Positions 6,404-14,434 of a stretch of 14,434 nt of DNA are shown one piece after another (position 1 is the stretch's first letter; the number at the start of each line of letters is the position of its first letter). The position numbers were made by a program, and so were the translations under genes. The stretch is from CAYLLE01 sp964384485 (GTDB taxonomy: Bacteria; Spirochaetota; Spirochaetia; CAYLLE01), in NCBI GenBank assembly GCA_964384485.1, contig CAYLLE010000097.1, positions 1 through 14,434 of the forward strand, read 5' to 3'. The notes beneath the pieces were generated by a model, which did no database searches, was not told the origin of the DNA, and saw only the letters and a program-made list of their open reading frames with translations.

Positions 6404-9400
6404 ATGATTTTTAGAGACGTCCGGCGAATACTATTCATATTTCTCCTCCTAATGATTCTCCCGGTTTTTTCAACGTACTCACTGGGACAGCGGGAAAGGA
6501 GTATCCGGCGGGCACAGGACCAAATTCTTATGGCCAAAGAACTTATTGAAGAAAGACGGTATAATGATGCTTTGATCATCCTCAAGGAGGTGGTAGAAAA
6601 TTATCCCGAACTTCAGCAGGAAGCCACGGTTTATCTAAGAAAAATACTTGATATACAGGATCAATATCAGGATATCCTTGAAGAATTTGAAGACGCGGTC
6701 CGGAACGAACCGGATAATTTGGAAAAAACCCTGGGATTGATTGAAGAACTGAGAAATATAGATGAAAATCCGAACGAAACTTTAAAAAGACAGATTGAGC
6801 AAGCCGAAATCACTGCTCTGCTGAGGTACAATGAAAATATTTTTAATAACATCATGGATGAAGCCGCTGTCGCTATTCAGAATAAAGAATACCAAAACGC
6901 AATAACAATCTATAAATCCGGATTCACCCTCCACCGGGATGATTACCTGAGTGTCAACTACGGGTTATTGTCAACGGAAATGAACAGTGAAATAGCCGAT
7001 ATCCGAAATTCCACGGAAATGCTTATTCAGGAAATTGACGGATTTATCAGCAGCCGTGATGACTTTATGAAAAATCTTACCGATGCTGAACCGTCTTCGT
7101 TAACAGAAATAATTCAGGAATTCCGGACTCCTTACAATAAACAGACTGATGCATATTTCACCTTAAAAGATTCCGCTAACCACCTCCGGTCATACCGCGA
7201 TGATGTAGACAGAATAACCGAGAATCCATCTCTTTTGGCATTACGGCATGTTGAATATATGGAACTTATTACTCTCGGCAGAGAAGGGAGAGATGAAGGT
7301 TTAGCGGAAGTGGTAAGTCTTGTTCTTCAAAATATCACTGACGACTCGGGTCAGGACGCGGTAGAGCGGTGGAAAGAGGAATTCGAAAAAGCCCAATCCG
7401 CATTTGAAATCGCAGAATATGGGAGAGCGGAATCATCATACCGAACTTCCGGAGTTTTACTGGAAGCCGCTTTAGAGGTTCTTAACCTTCAGCAGAGATT
7501 AATTCGTCTTTCAGACGGTTACCGTGTTCACGAAGGAAAAAATATAGCGTTTAGACTGCTGCCGCTTCACGTGGAGACCCGAGCTGTCATTAAAATGGCG
7601 GAATTGAAGGCGGATATGTCCGAAGAGATACAGACATTCCTAGAACGGTATGAACAAAATCCCGGCACCCTTCCGGAACTATCGTCTGATCAGCTTTTTT
7701 TCCGGGGATACCGGGAACTGTTTCTTGAATATTTAAAAAACTGGGAGCAAACCGCGGAGCCATACAGAAATTTAAATACTGCTTATATTCCGGCCGCACG
7801 AAAAGAGGAACTGGTATCCCTTTCTGCGGAAATTGAGGATTGGAGAGATTTATCCGAAAACAGGGAAATCCTTTTGACCGGAAGAATCGCTGAAATCAAA
7901 TTTTATCCCCTAGATGATACCTACGATTCTATTACCGGTTCGTTTAACCAGGGACAAACCTATCTTGAAGGGATAAAACAGCAGGTCTCTACAGGGAACG
8001 GACGGCTTATAGAGGTTACCTCTTCCTATCCGGACAGGGCAAGAAATATTTTTAATGAAGTGATTCAGGATCTAACTTCATTACGCCGGAATGTTACATC
8101 CTATGTTTCCGATATCCGGGATGAACCGGAATATCTCGTGATTTCGGAACCGGTCAGCAGGTGGATTGGTCAGGGGGAAGAACTTTTGGAAAAGATCAAC
8201 CAGCTCCTAAACAGTACCATAGCCCTGCGGACGGAAGCCCGGGAGAAGATCGCCCTTGCCGAAGAACTGCGGGAATCAGGGTTCGACCGTTTTTCAGAAG
8301 CCGAGGATGCTTACAACGGGATAACAACCATAGATGATCCTGATTTTGACCGGATCGGAGGTCTTATTGAGGAAGCCGGTGAGTTTTTTTACCGGTCCGT
8401 ATCCAACCAGGAGGATATACCGTTCCGCAGGGAATACGATCAGCTGTTAAAAGACCTGGAAGAAAAGGTAAAGCGCAAGCTCCATGAGCTTATCCTGGTA
8501 CGGGTAGCCGAATATGTCGAAGAAGGACGGCAGTTCTACCTGCAGAATGAGTTCCCGCGGGCGGAACAGGTCCTGCTGGACGCCGACAGGCTATGGGACA
8601 GAACCAATCCCATCGATCCTCATCCACAGGTGGAACAATGGCTGAACCTGACAACTATCGCACTCAATCAGGAGCAGGCGCGGGAAATACCTGAAACCCA
8701 CCCGTCATACCCGTCAATCATGAATCTGCTCAACTATGCCAGGGAGAATTTTGAGGCCGGACAAACCCTGCTTGATAAAGGCAGCAGGAAAGATGCGGTG
8801 GAGGTTCTTGATGCCGCTCGGGATAAACTTCTCACTGTTACTACCGAATTCCCGTTTAATAAAGACGCCGGCGTTCTTACTCTCAAGATCCTGCAGATTT
8901 TAAATCCGGATAACTTCGATGAACTGTTCACCCAAAAAGTCACCGAAGCGCGGAATAATCTTGCTCAAAATCCTGATGAAGCTTATTATGATCTCCTGGA
9001 TCTAAAAGAGATAAAACCTAATTATCCCGGATTGGATAACCTTATTTATCAGGCGGAAATTTTAACGGGGAGACGTATTCCGCCTCCCGATAAAAACGCG
9101 CAGCAACGGGCGGAACAACTGTACAGGGAAGCATTGGCAATATACGAAAATGAAAACCAGGCAAGATATGCCGAAGCCATTACAAACTTGAACCAAGCGT
9201 TGGATATCAATCCGGACTACCAGGAAGCCGCGTCTCTCTGGGATAGACTTCAGCTGGAGCAGGGGAGCGAAGTCCGGTTTACTTTATCGAGCGCTGCGTA
9301 TGAACAATATCAGCGGGCGTTGGACTACTTTATAAACGGAAATTATGCTCTCGCGTACCGGGAGACGAGTCTTCTTCTGCAGAATGAAGAAAACCTGGGA

Positions 9401-9466
9401 TACAGCCCCCTGATACAGCTGCACGACCGGCTTAAACGTGAATTGGGTGTCGATTCGGATACGTAA
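6404..9466 (+). CDS. Large exported TPR/coiled-coil protein
   Basis: This 1020-residue protein begins with a signal peptide (RR then FIFLLLMILPVF, about 7-28, no lipobox Cys) and is probably periplasmic. The rest is almost wholly helical and charged. TPR-like units can be seen near the N-terminus (about 37-70, ILMAKELIEERRYNDALIIL), at about 700-730 (VAEYVEEGRQFYLQNEFPRA), at about 779-810, at about 900-940 (LYREALAIYE...YAEAITNLNQALDINPDY, the best match) and at about 965-1000 (YEQYQRALDYFINGNYALAY). The stretch between, about 80-690, is probably coiled coil or degenerate repeats. TPRs are protein-binding scaffolds; there is no enzyme motif. The TAA stop is directly followed by the ATG of the receptor-phosphatase, so the two are translationally coupled and probably act together. 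The start at 6404 is needed for the signal peptide; an in-frame TAA at 6359 limits any extension. Its ribosome-binding site is poorly spaced. Confidence 0.82.
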   Translation: MIFRDVRRILFIFLLLMILPVFSTYSLGQRERSIRRAQDQILMAKELIEERRYNDALIILKEVVENYPELQQEATVYLRKILDIQDQYQDILEEFEDAVRNEPDNLEKTLGLIEELRNIDENPNETLKRQIEQAEITALLRYNENIFNNIMDEAAVAIQNKEYQNAITIYKSGFTLHRDDYLSVNYGLLSTEMNSEIADIRNSTEMLIQEIDGFISSRDDFMKNLTDAEPSSLTEIIQEFRTPYNKQTDAYFTLKDSANHLRSYRDDVDRITENPSLLALRHVEYMELITLGREGRDEGLAEVVSLVLQNITDDSGQDAVERWKEEFEKAQSAFEIAEYGRAESSYRTSGVLLEAALEVLNLQQRLIRLSDGYRVHEGKNIAFRLLPLHVETRAVIKMAELKADMSEEIQTFLERYEQNPGTLPELSSDQLFFRGYRELFLEYLKNWEQTAEPYRNLNTAYIPAARKEELVSLSAEIEDWRDLSENREILLTGRIAEIKFYPLDDTYDSITGSFNQGQTYLEGIKQQVSTGNGRLIEVTSSYPDRARNIFNEVIQDLTSLRRNVTSYVSDIRDEPEYLVISEPVSRWIGQGEELLEKINQLLNSTIALRTEAREKIALAEELRESGFDRFSEAEDAYNGITTIDDPDFDRIGGLIEEAGEFFYRSVSNQEDIPFRREYDQLLKDLEEKVKRKLHELILVRVAEYVEEGRQFYLQNEFPRAEQVLLDADRLWDRTNPIDPHPQVEQWLNLTTIALNQEQAREIPETHPSYPSIMNLLNYARENFEAGQTLLDKGSRKDAVEVLDAARDKLLTVTTEFPFNKDAGVLTLKILQILNPDNFDELFTQKVTEARNNLAQNPDEAYYDLLDLKEIKPNYPGLDNLIYQAEILTGRRIPPPDKNAQQRAEQLYREALAIYENENQARYAEAITNLNQALDINPDYQEAASLWDRLQLEQGSEVRFTLSSAAYEQYQRALDYFINGNYALAYRETSLLLQNEENLGYSPLIQLHDRLKRELGVDSDT

Positions 9467-12400
9467 ATGCGGATGAAACTTAAATACCTTCTTTTGCCAG
9501 CAGTCATCATTATTCTCTGCATGTTCCAGGGCACTTCAGGATCAGCGGCAGATCTGTTTTGGGAAAATCCGCGGACCATTGCGAGCGAGAACGGCAGGTA
9601 TCCTAAAACCGCCGCTACCGATCAGTACCTTTTTCTAACATACCAGGAGATAGAGTATACCGGAGAGAATGAGGGGAACTACTACATATCATTGCAGCGT
9701 TCCGCGGACGGCGCGAGCTGGACAAGAAATGAGAGGATATTCGGTCCAATACCTTTTACCGGCAGACCGGCCCCGGTTTACGATATAGCGGTAGATACCG
9801 AAGGAGTACTGCATATTGTCGGAATATTATCAGAGAATAAAACCGCGGTAATTAGTTCAGAAGATTTTGGGCAAACATTCAGCCGGACCGGAGATTTTAC
9901 ATTCGATCGAACCAATTTGACTCCCGTTCTGTCTCCTAAAGCTTCTGGAGGCATGATTCTTTTTCTCGGACGGGAACGGGAAGATTCCATCAGCAATTAT
10001 TACTCAGTATATGACAACGGCATCTGGTCCGATTTTTCTCCCTTGGAGAATCAGGAAGATCTCATATACAATTTTACACCTTCTCACACAAGTTACCGGG
10101 GAAAAGAATATGTTGTTTTTCAGGTGTTTCAACTGGGAGAGATGGGGCGGCAACTCTATATAAAAATGAGTGAAGACGGCGGATATACGTGGAGTGACGC
10201 GGAATTACTCACCGGTTTTTCTTCCGGCAATACCCTCCCTGAAGAATACGTGAATCAGCGTCCTTTTCTGCGCGGCGAAAATAACGGGCTCCTATTAGCT
10301 TGGGAACGGCAGTACCGGCGGTACGGGAGCACCGTATATTTTACCAGGTTAAATGAAAACGGAACTTTCCTCGACCAGCCGGAAGAGGTTACATCGGACA
10401 GATACAACGCAAACACACCCAAAATAATTATCCACGATAATGTCACCCGCATAGTATGGTTCGACAGCAGTGCTTCCATAGAAACTGTATACCTTTCAAC
10501 ACCGGATAATAACAGATGGAACGCAGAATCCCTTTCCCGGAGGGGATTCAGTTCCCGTTTCCCCGCGGCTGCAGAATTTCAGGATAAGTTCTATCTGTTC
10601 TGGCAGGAAGTCTACCGGGATAAAGCAACTGTAAGCTATTTAGAACCGGATACACGGGCGGAACCGCCCAGGGTTGTTTCGACAAACTTCGCCGAGGGAA
10701 AACCTAGTCCGATAGACCATCCTACTTTCAGATGGATACCTCCGGATGATCCTTCAGGCGTCGCGGCTTATAGTTATGTATGGGGCAGAGATCCCGACGC
10801 TCCTGTTCCGAAAGATAAGCTGACCCCACCCGGCTCGCTGCAGCAAACCTTCACGGCAGATCAGGACGGATATTGGTACCTGCGAGTTTCATCTCTGGAT
10901 GGGGCGGGCAACTGGTCGCCCCCTGCCACCGGCGTTTTTCTCCGGGACACCACTCCTCCCGAACCGGTCGAATTTGTTCCGCCAGAACTTGATGAGGACG
11001 GATTTCTAACTTCCAACACGTTTACCATCCGATGGAGACCGCCCGCGGATGATGATGTAGCAGGTTATTCTTACTCCTTCCGGAATATTGGAGGAGAACG
11101 GCAGATCATCCAGCCGGAAAATATAAGTATCAGTCCCCCCGCAGAAGTACTAACCCAGGCTACAAGCTTCTCCCGCACCAATATTGAAGACGGACTTTGG
11201 GCTTTTGCCGTACGCGCAATCGACACGGTCGGCAACGTAGGAGAACCTGCGGTAATCTATCTCAGATTCAATAAGTTTATACCCTTTACAACAATCACAT
11301 CCCTGGAAGCGCCTAAAGACGACATCGGAAATATAAATTTGAGAATCATCGGCCGTGGATTTACCGCTAATGGTACGGTATATGAACTTATCCTGGACCG
11401 GGACATGAAAAAACCTTACGATTACGTCTTTAACAGAAAAAACGGATCGTTCAAAGTTGTTTCCGACCGGAGGATCAGCGGTCCAACCATCGATACCATA
11501 CAGGAGGGAGAATACTACGTCGGTATTTCTCACCCCGAACGGGGATTGTACTTTACCCGGCAGCAGTTATCTCTGCGGAGTACGGGAACCATTTTGTTCG
11601 GAGATTTCACCATACGGTATGCGCCTGCCTGGGAATTCCCTGCGCCTTCTTTATTCAAGTTTTCAGGCGGCTCCCTGGTTATGTGGCTCATCATGGCTTT
11701 TCTCTCGATGGTAATTGTATTTTCATCACTAAAAATAGGTGCGCTCACTAAAGAAGGAATCCTGCTCCGCAGGGAAGTTCAAGCTTTTTTAACAGGAGAC
11801 CGGCTTCTTTTAGAAGCAAAGAAGGAGGAATTGCGGAAGATGAAAAAACGAGGTATTGGTCTCAGGATCAAATTTACAATCTTCATTATCCTGCTCATAA
11901 TTTCTGTGGTTATGCTGGTCTCGATACCTCTCGGGTACTACATGCTCGGGGTTCAGCAGAACAACCTTGCTGAAAGTTTGACCGACAGAGTTGATATAAT
12001 GATGGAAATGCTCAACACAGGTGCAAGGGAATACCTTCCGAATGCTGAAAACAGACTGATTGAGTTGAATGCTCTGATCAATCAGATCGGTTCTATGGAT
12101 ATAACCCAGTTTGCTACGATAACAGGTCAAAACAGTAATGAGACAACCGATTTCAATTCTGTTTGGGCAACAAGTGATCCCGCTATTCTGTCGGCAATCG
12201 AAAATCCCGGCTCCTCTGAAAAAATCAATACGGAATCTCTTATTTTCGGAATTAGTCAGATAGACGACCGGGTCAGTCCCTTGGTTACTGAACTGCAGAA
12301 CAATCTGAATCAGAGGGCCAGAGCGGAGATTGGCGATGACGCTGCAAATCTTTCCCAGCTGGAAGATCGGTTCCAGGAACTTGTTACCCAGACAGGTGAG

Positions 12401-14020
12401 GAGGTGGATCAGGAAATCGCCCGGATTGATTCCGACATGAAAGAGCTCCGGGAACGTATACAGGAATCCCTGATACGGATTGGCGATGTAATCAGGAGCG
12501 TACCCGATTTTAACGCGAATAAGCTCTTAAGCGATACGAGGGAATATACTTTTTTCAAACCCATCATGTACCGAGAACCCGGTTCAGATAATTTTTACCG
12601 GGGTACCGTACGGCTGGGGATATCAACCGAAAAAATCGTTCAAGAAATTATATCTGCCCGGAACACCCTGATTTTCCAGACAGTCATTTTTGCCCTCATT
12701 GCCATGGTCCTTGGGATTTTAGGAGCGCTGCTCTTGGCTTCTATCATAGTCATACCGATTAAGCGGCTTGTCCGCGGGGTGGAAATAATCAGGGATACTG
12801 AAAATAAGGAAAATCTGGAGGGTCATATAATCAATGTAAAGTCCAGGGACGAATTGTCCGTGCTTGCTGAAACCATCAACCAGATGACCCAGGGCCTGGT
12901 CCGCGCGGCGGCGGCAAGCAGGGACTTGACCATGGGTAAGGAAGTGCAAAAGATGTTTATTCCGCTTGAAAAAGATAAAGCGGGAAGGAAACTAACCACG
13001 GGAAGAGAAGTGAATCCGAACATCGAATTCTTCGGATATTATGAAGGCGCGAAAGGTGTATCCGGAGACTATTTTGATTATCTCAAGCTGGATGACCGTC
13101 ATTACGCCATAATCAAATGTGATGTTTCCGGAAAAGGAGTACCGGCAGCCCTTATTATGGTAGAAGTTGCAACCATCTTCCTGGATCATTTCCGTGAGTG
13201 GAACCATAAAAAAGACGGAGTAAAGCTGCCGAAAGTGGTATATCGTATAAACGATCTACTGGAAGAACGGGGATTCAAAGGCAGATTTGCGGCCTTAACG
13301 GTCTGTTTAATGGACATTGAAAGCGGCGAAACATACTTTTGTAATGCAGGAGACAACCTGGTCACGATATATCATGGAAACACGAAAAAAGTTGAAGAAC
13401 ATCTTCTACCCGAAGCACCCGCGGCGGGCGTGTTCCCCTCCATGCTGGTGGAAACTCAGTCAAGTTTTCAGCAGGTTAAACTTCCGCTTAAACGAGGAGA
13501 CATAGTTTTCCTGTTTTCGGACGGAATTCCCGAATCCAAGCGGGTTATCAGAGACCGTTCCTTTAAGCCTACAACGGTAACGGAGGAGAATTACGGAGAA
13601 ATCCCCGATGAAGTAATTGACGGTACTGAAGAGGAATTCGGCATGCAGCGGGTTAAGGATGTAATTGAAGCGGTAATGAATGGCGGCAGCTACATTCTGA
13701 AAAAAGTGAATGCCAAAATCGAGGGGGATCTTGTATTTGACTTCTCCACCTGCAGCGGTAATGCGGAAGAGGCAACACTCGCTTTGATGGCGGTTGAAAA
13801 AATATTCCGGATGTATCCCGATCCGGAATCCGGCCGGGATGATGTGGTTTCGGTTGACCGTAAAATCGATTTATTTCTGCAGAAACACTTTAAACAGTAT
13901 ACCATTTATAATCATCATCCGGTTGCACCGGTGGAAGAAAGCGAGTATGTTACTTACAGCCATGTAAGGGAAGATGATCAATATGATGATCTTACCATAC
14001 TCACTATCAGGAAGAAGTAA
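9467..14020 (+). CDS. Receptor-type SpoIIE/RsbU-family serine phosphatase with propeller ectodomain and HAMP
   Basis: This 1517-residue transmembrane receptor ends in a PP2C-type (SpoIIE/RsbU) phosphatase that should dephosphorylate a Ser/Thr-phosphorylated regulator such as a STAS antagonist. In order: signal peptide (1-28); a sialidase-like propeller (about 30-395) with Asp-box motifs SADGASWT (79-86), SEDFGQTF (131-138) and SEDGGYTW (235-242); two Fn3/Ig-like domains (about 400-495 and 496-602), each with a GNW/GNV end motif; a further beta domain (606-705); TM1 (about 737-757); a cytoplasmic linker; TM2 (803-825); a second periplasmic helical region (826-1066); TM3 (1071-1097); HAMP (about 1095-1150); phosphatase (about 1185-1515). 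Metal-binding acids are present: Asp1201 (SGDYFD), Asp1219 (CDVSGKG), Asp1352 (FSDGI) and Asp1507/1508 (YDDLT). About 150 residues separate SDGI from the final DDLT, versus about 50-60 usually, so there is an insertion at about 1412-1500. The start codon directly follows the TPR gene stop. Phosphatase and topology calls are firm; ligand and target are unknown. Confidence 0.92.
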   Translation: MRMKLKYLLLPAVIIILCMFQGTSGSAADLFWENPRTIASENGRYPKTAATDQYLFLTYQEIEYTGENEGNYYISLQRSADGASWTRNERIFGPIPFTGRPAPVYDIAVDTEGVLHIVGILSENKTAVISSEDFGQTFSRTGDFTFDRTNLTPVLSPKASGGMILFLGREREDSISNYYSVYDNGIWSDFSPLENQEDLIYNFTPSHTSYRGKEYVVFQVFQLGEMGRQLYIKMSEDGGYTWSDAELLTGFSSGNTLPEEYVNQRPFLRGENNGLLLAWERQYRRYGSTVYFTRLNENGTFLDQPEEVTSDRYNANTPKIIIHDNVTRIVWFDSSASIETVYLSTPDNNRWNAESLSRRGFSSRFPAAAEFQDKFYLFWQEVYRDKATVSYLEPDTRAEPPRVVSTNFAEGKPSPIDHPTFRWIPPDDPSGVAAYSYVWGRDPDAPVPKDKLTPPGSLQQTFTADQDGYWYLRVSSLDGAGNWSPPATGVFLRDTTPPEPVEFVPPELDEDGFLTSNTFTIRWRPPADDDVAGYSYSFRNIGGERQIIQPENISISPPAEVLTQATSFSRTNIEDGLWAFAVRAIDTVGNVGEPAVIYLRFNKFIPFTTITSLEAPKDDIGNINLRIIGRGFTANGTVYELILDRDMKKPYDYVFNRKNGSFKVVSDRRISGPTIDTIQEGEYYVGISHPERGLYFTRQQLSLRSTGTILFGDFTIRYAPAWEFPAPSLFKFSGGSLVMWLIMAFLSMVIVFSSLKIGALTKEGILLRREVQAFLTGDRLLLEAKKEELRKMKKRGIGLRIKFTIFIILLIISVVMLVSIPLGYYMLGVQQNNLAESLTDRVDIMMEMLNTGAREYLPNAENRLIELNALINQIGSMDITQFATITGQNSNETTDFNSVWATSDPAILSAIENPGSSEKINTESLIFGISQIDDRVSPLVTELQNNLNQRARAEIGDDAANLSQLEDRFQELVTQTGEEVDQEIARIDSDMKELRERIQESLIRIGDVIRSVPDFNANKLLSDTREYTFFKPIMYREPGSDNFYRGTVRLGISTEKIVQEIISARNTLIFQTVIFALIAMVLGILGALLLASIIVIPIKRLVRGVEIIRDTENKENLEGHIINVKSRDELSVLAETINQMTQGLVRAAAASRDLTMGKEVQKMFIPLEKDKAGRKLTTGREVNPNIEFFGYYEGAKGVSGDYFDYLKLDDRHYAIIKCDVSGKGVPAALIMVEVATIFLDHFREWNHKKDGVKLPKVVYRINDLLEERGFKGRFAALTVCLMDIESGETYFCNAGDNLVTIYHGNTKKVEEHLLPEAPAAGVFPSMLVETQSSFQQVKLPLKRGDIVFLFSDGIPESKRVIRDRSFKPTTVTEENYGEIPDEVIDGTEEEFGMQRVKDVIEAVMNGGSYILKKVNAKIEGDLVFDFSTCSGNAEEATLALMAVEKIFRMYPDPESGRDDVVSVDRKIDLFLQKHFKQYTIYNHHPVAPVEESEYVTYSHVREDDQYDDLTILTIRKK

Positions 14021-14026
14021 GGAGGA
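14019..14026 (+). promoter_or_regulatory. Strong Shine-Dalgarno of the last gene
   Basis: AAGGAGGA overlaps the receptor-phosphatase stop codon and lies four bases before GTG 14031. It fixes this non-ATG start and is by far the best ribosome-binding site in the window. Confidence 0.75.
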
Positions 14027-14030
14027 TTCT

Positions 14031-14434
14031 GTGAATCGAAAAATGCTAGGCTTGCTGCTTTTCGTACTGGTGATTACAGGGGCTGCTGCGGAAAATATCA
14101 CCATACAAAACGGTGAAAATAGTCTTTTGTTCTACAGAATTGTACCAGCCGGGACCGAAGTCCATTCCGCTCTTAAGAACAACGCCGAAACATATCTGAA
14201 GAAGCTTCTCCGGGAGGTTGATCTATCCTATCTGCCTCCGTATGGCGCAGAATCGCTGAATCTTGATTCACAGGGCTTAGTGGCCGGTTATATTCTTTTT
14301 CCCGGTTCAGCATCTTATCCCCTGCTCGGAACTATTATTGATCCGGAGGCAGGGAAGGTGTTCACCCTTTCAAGAAACCATGCTGTGAAAGACAGCAGTG
14401 AAATTGAACTATCTCTTTATCCCTGGGAAGTTTC
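14031..14434 (+). CDS. Exported protein of unknown function (5' part, cut by window end)
   Basis: A frame opens at GTG 14031 behind a strong Shine-Dalgarno and stays open to the last base (about 134 residues seen). A clear signal peptide is present: NRKM, then the hydrophobic core LGLLLFVLVITG, with likely cleavage after GAAA. The mature part begins ENITIQNG. It is mixed in character, with a helix rich in Lys/Leu (YLKKLLREVD) and then strand-like segments (GLVAGYILFPGS, LLGTIIDPEAGKVFTLS). I do not recognise the family. It starts 10 bases after the receptor-phosphatase stop, so it belongs to the same operon and is probably a periplasmic or outer-membrane partner. ATG 14043 is a possible alternative start, but it would shorten the basic N-region. 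Confidence 0.7.
   Translation, partial: MNRKMLGLLLFVLVITGAAAENITIQNGENSLLFYRIVPAGTEVHSALKNNAETYLKKLLREVDLSYLPPYGAESLNLDSQGLVAGYILFPGSASYPLLGTIIDPEAGKVFTLSRNHAVKDSSEIELSLYPWEV

Noticed and set aside
11150..11533. - strand open frame of 127 codons inside the receptor-phosphatase
   Set aside because: Antisense shadow of a coding region with continuous domain structure on the + strand.

Overview
The window looks like chromosomal DNA from a spirochaete, most likely Treponemataceae or a relative. It contains a UPF0164-type outer-membrane barrel protein, a very large sensor protein with a C-terminal SpoIIE/RsbU-type phosphatase, and several long exported repeat proteins, a combination I associate with treponemes. 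This assignment comes from protein recognition only; no rRNA or tRNA is present to anchor it. Base composition and codon use look even across the window. I see no insertion sequence, phage gene, CRISPR array or tRNA, so nothing suggests recent transfer.

Left part (1-4977, all + strand). After a possible tail of an upstream gene (1-81) comes a 1009-residue C-family DNA polymerase (DnaE type). Its polymerase active site is intact and its PHP domain is degenerate, which fits an accessory or translesion (DnaE2/ImuC-like) enzyme better than the main replicase. It is followed by an ankyrin-repeat protein with a possible TIR-like N-terminal domain, then by an unrecognised protein with a two-helix membrane hairpin. 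The third gene has its own strong promoter, placed so close to the ATG that its mRNA should be essentially leaderless.

Middle (4978-6403). A UPF0164/FadL-like outer-membrane protein lies on the - strand. It converges on the membrane-hairpin gene with no intergenic base (stops fused as TAATTA). It diverges from the next operon across a 166-bp region containing nested inverted repeats, one of which could hide a Shine-Dalgarno sequence.

Right part (6404-14434, + strand). This is a tight operon of exported or membrane signalling proteins. It holds a 1020-residue periplasmic TPR/coiled-coil protein, a 1517-residue three-TM receptor-phosphatase, and the start of another exported protein. The receptor has an Asp-box propeller, Fn3-like domains, two separate periplasmic regions, HAMP and PP2C/SpoIIE. 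The first two genes abut (TAA then ATG). The third follows after 10 bases with a strong ribosome-binding site. I infer an envelope-sensing module in which extracytoplasmic propeller and TPR domains control a cytoplasmic serine/threonine phosphatase. Its phosphoprotein partner (STAS antagonist, anti-sigma kinase) is not in the window.

The most interesting items are the receptor-phosphatase with its roughly 90-residue insertion in the PP2C fold, the barrel protein with a TPR-like periplasmic tail next to a TPR operon, the TIR-like/ankyrin fusion, and the leaderless promoter arrangement.
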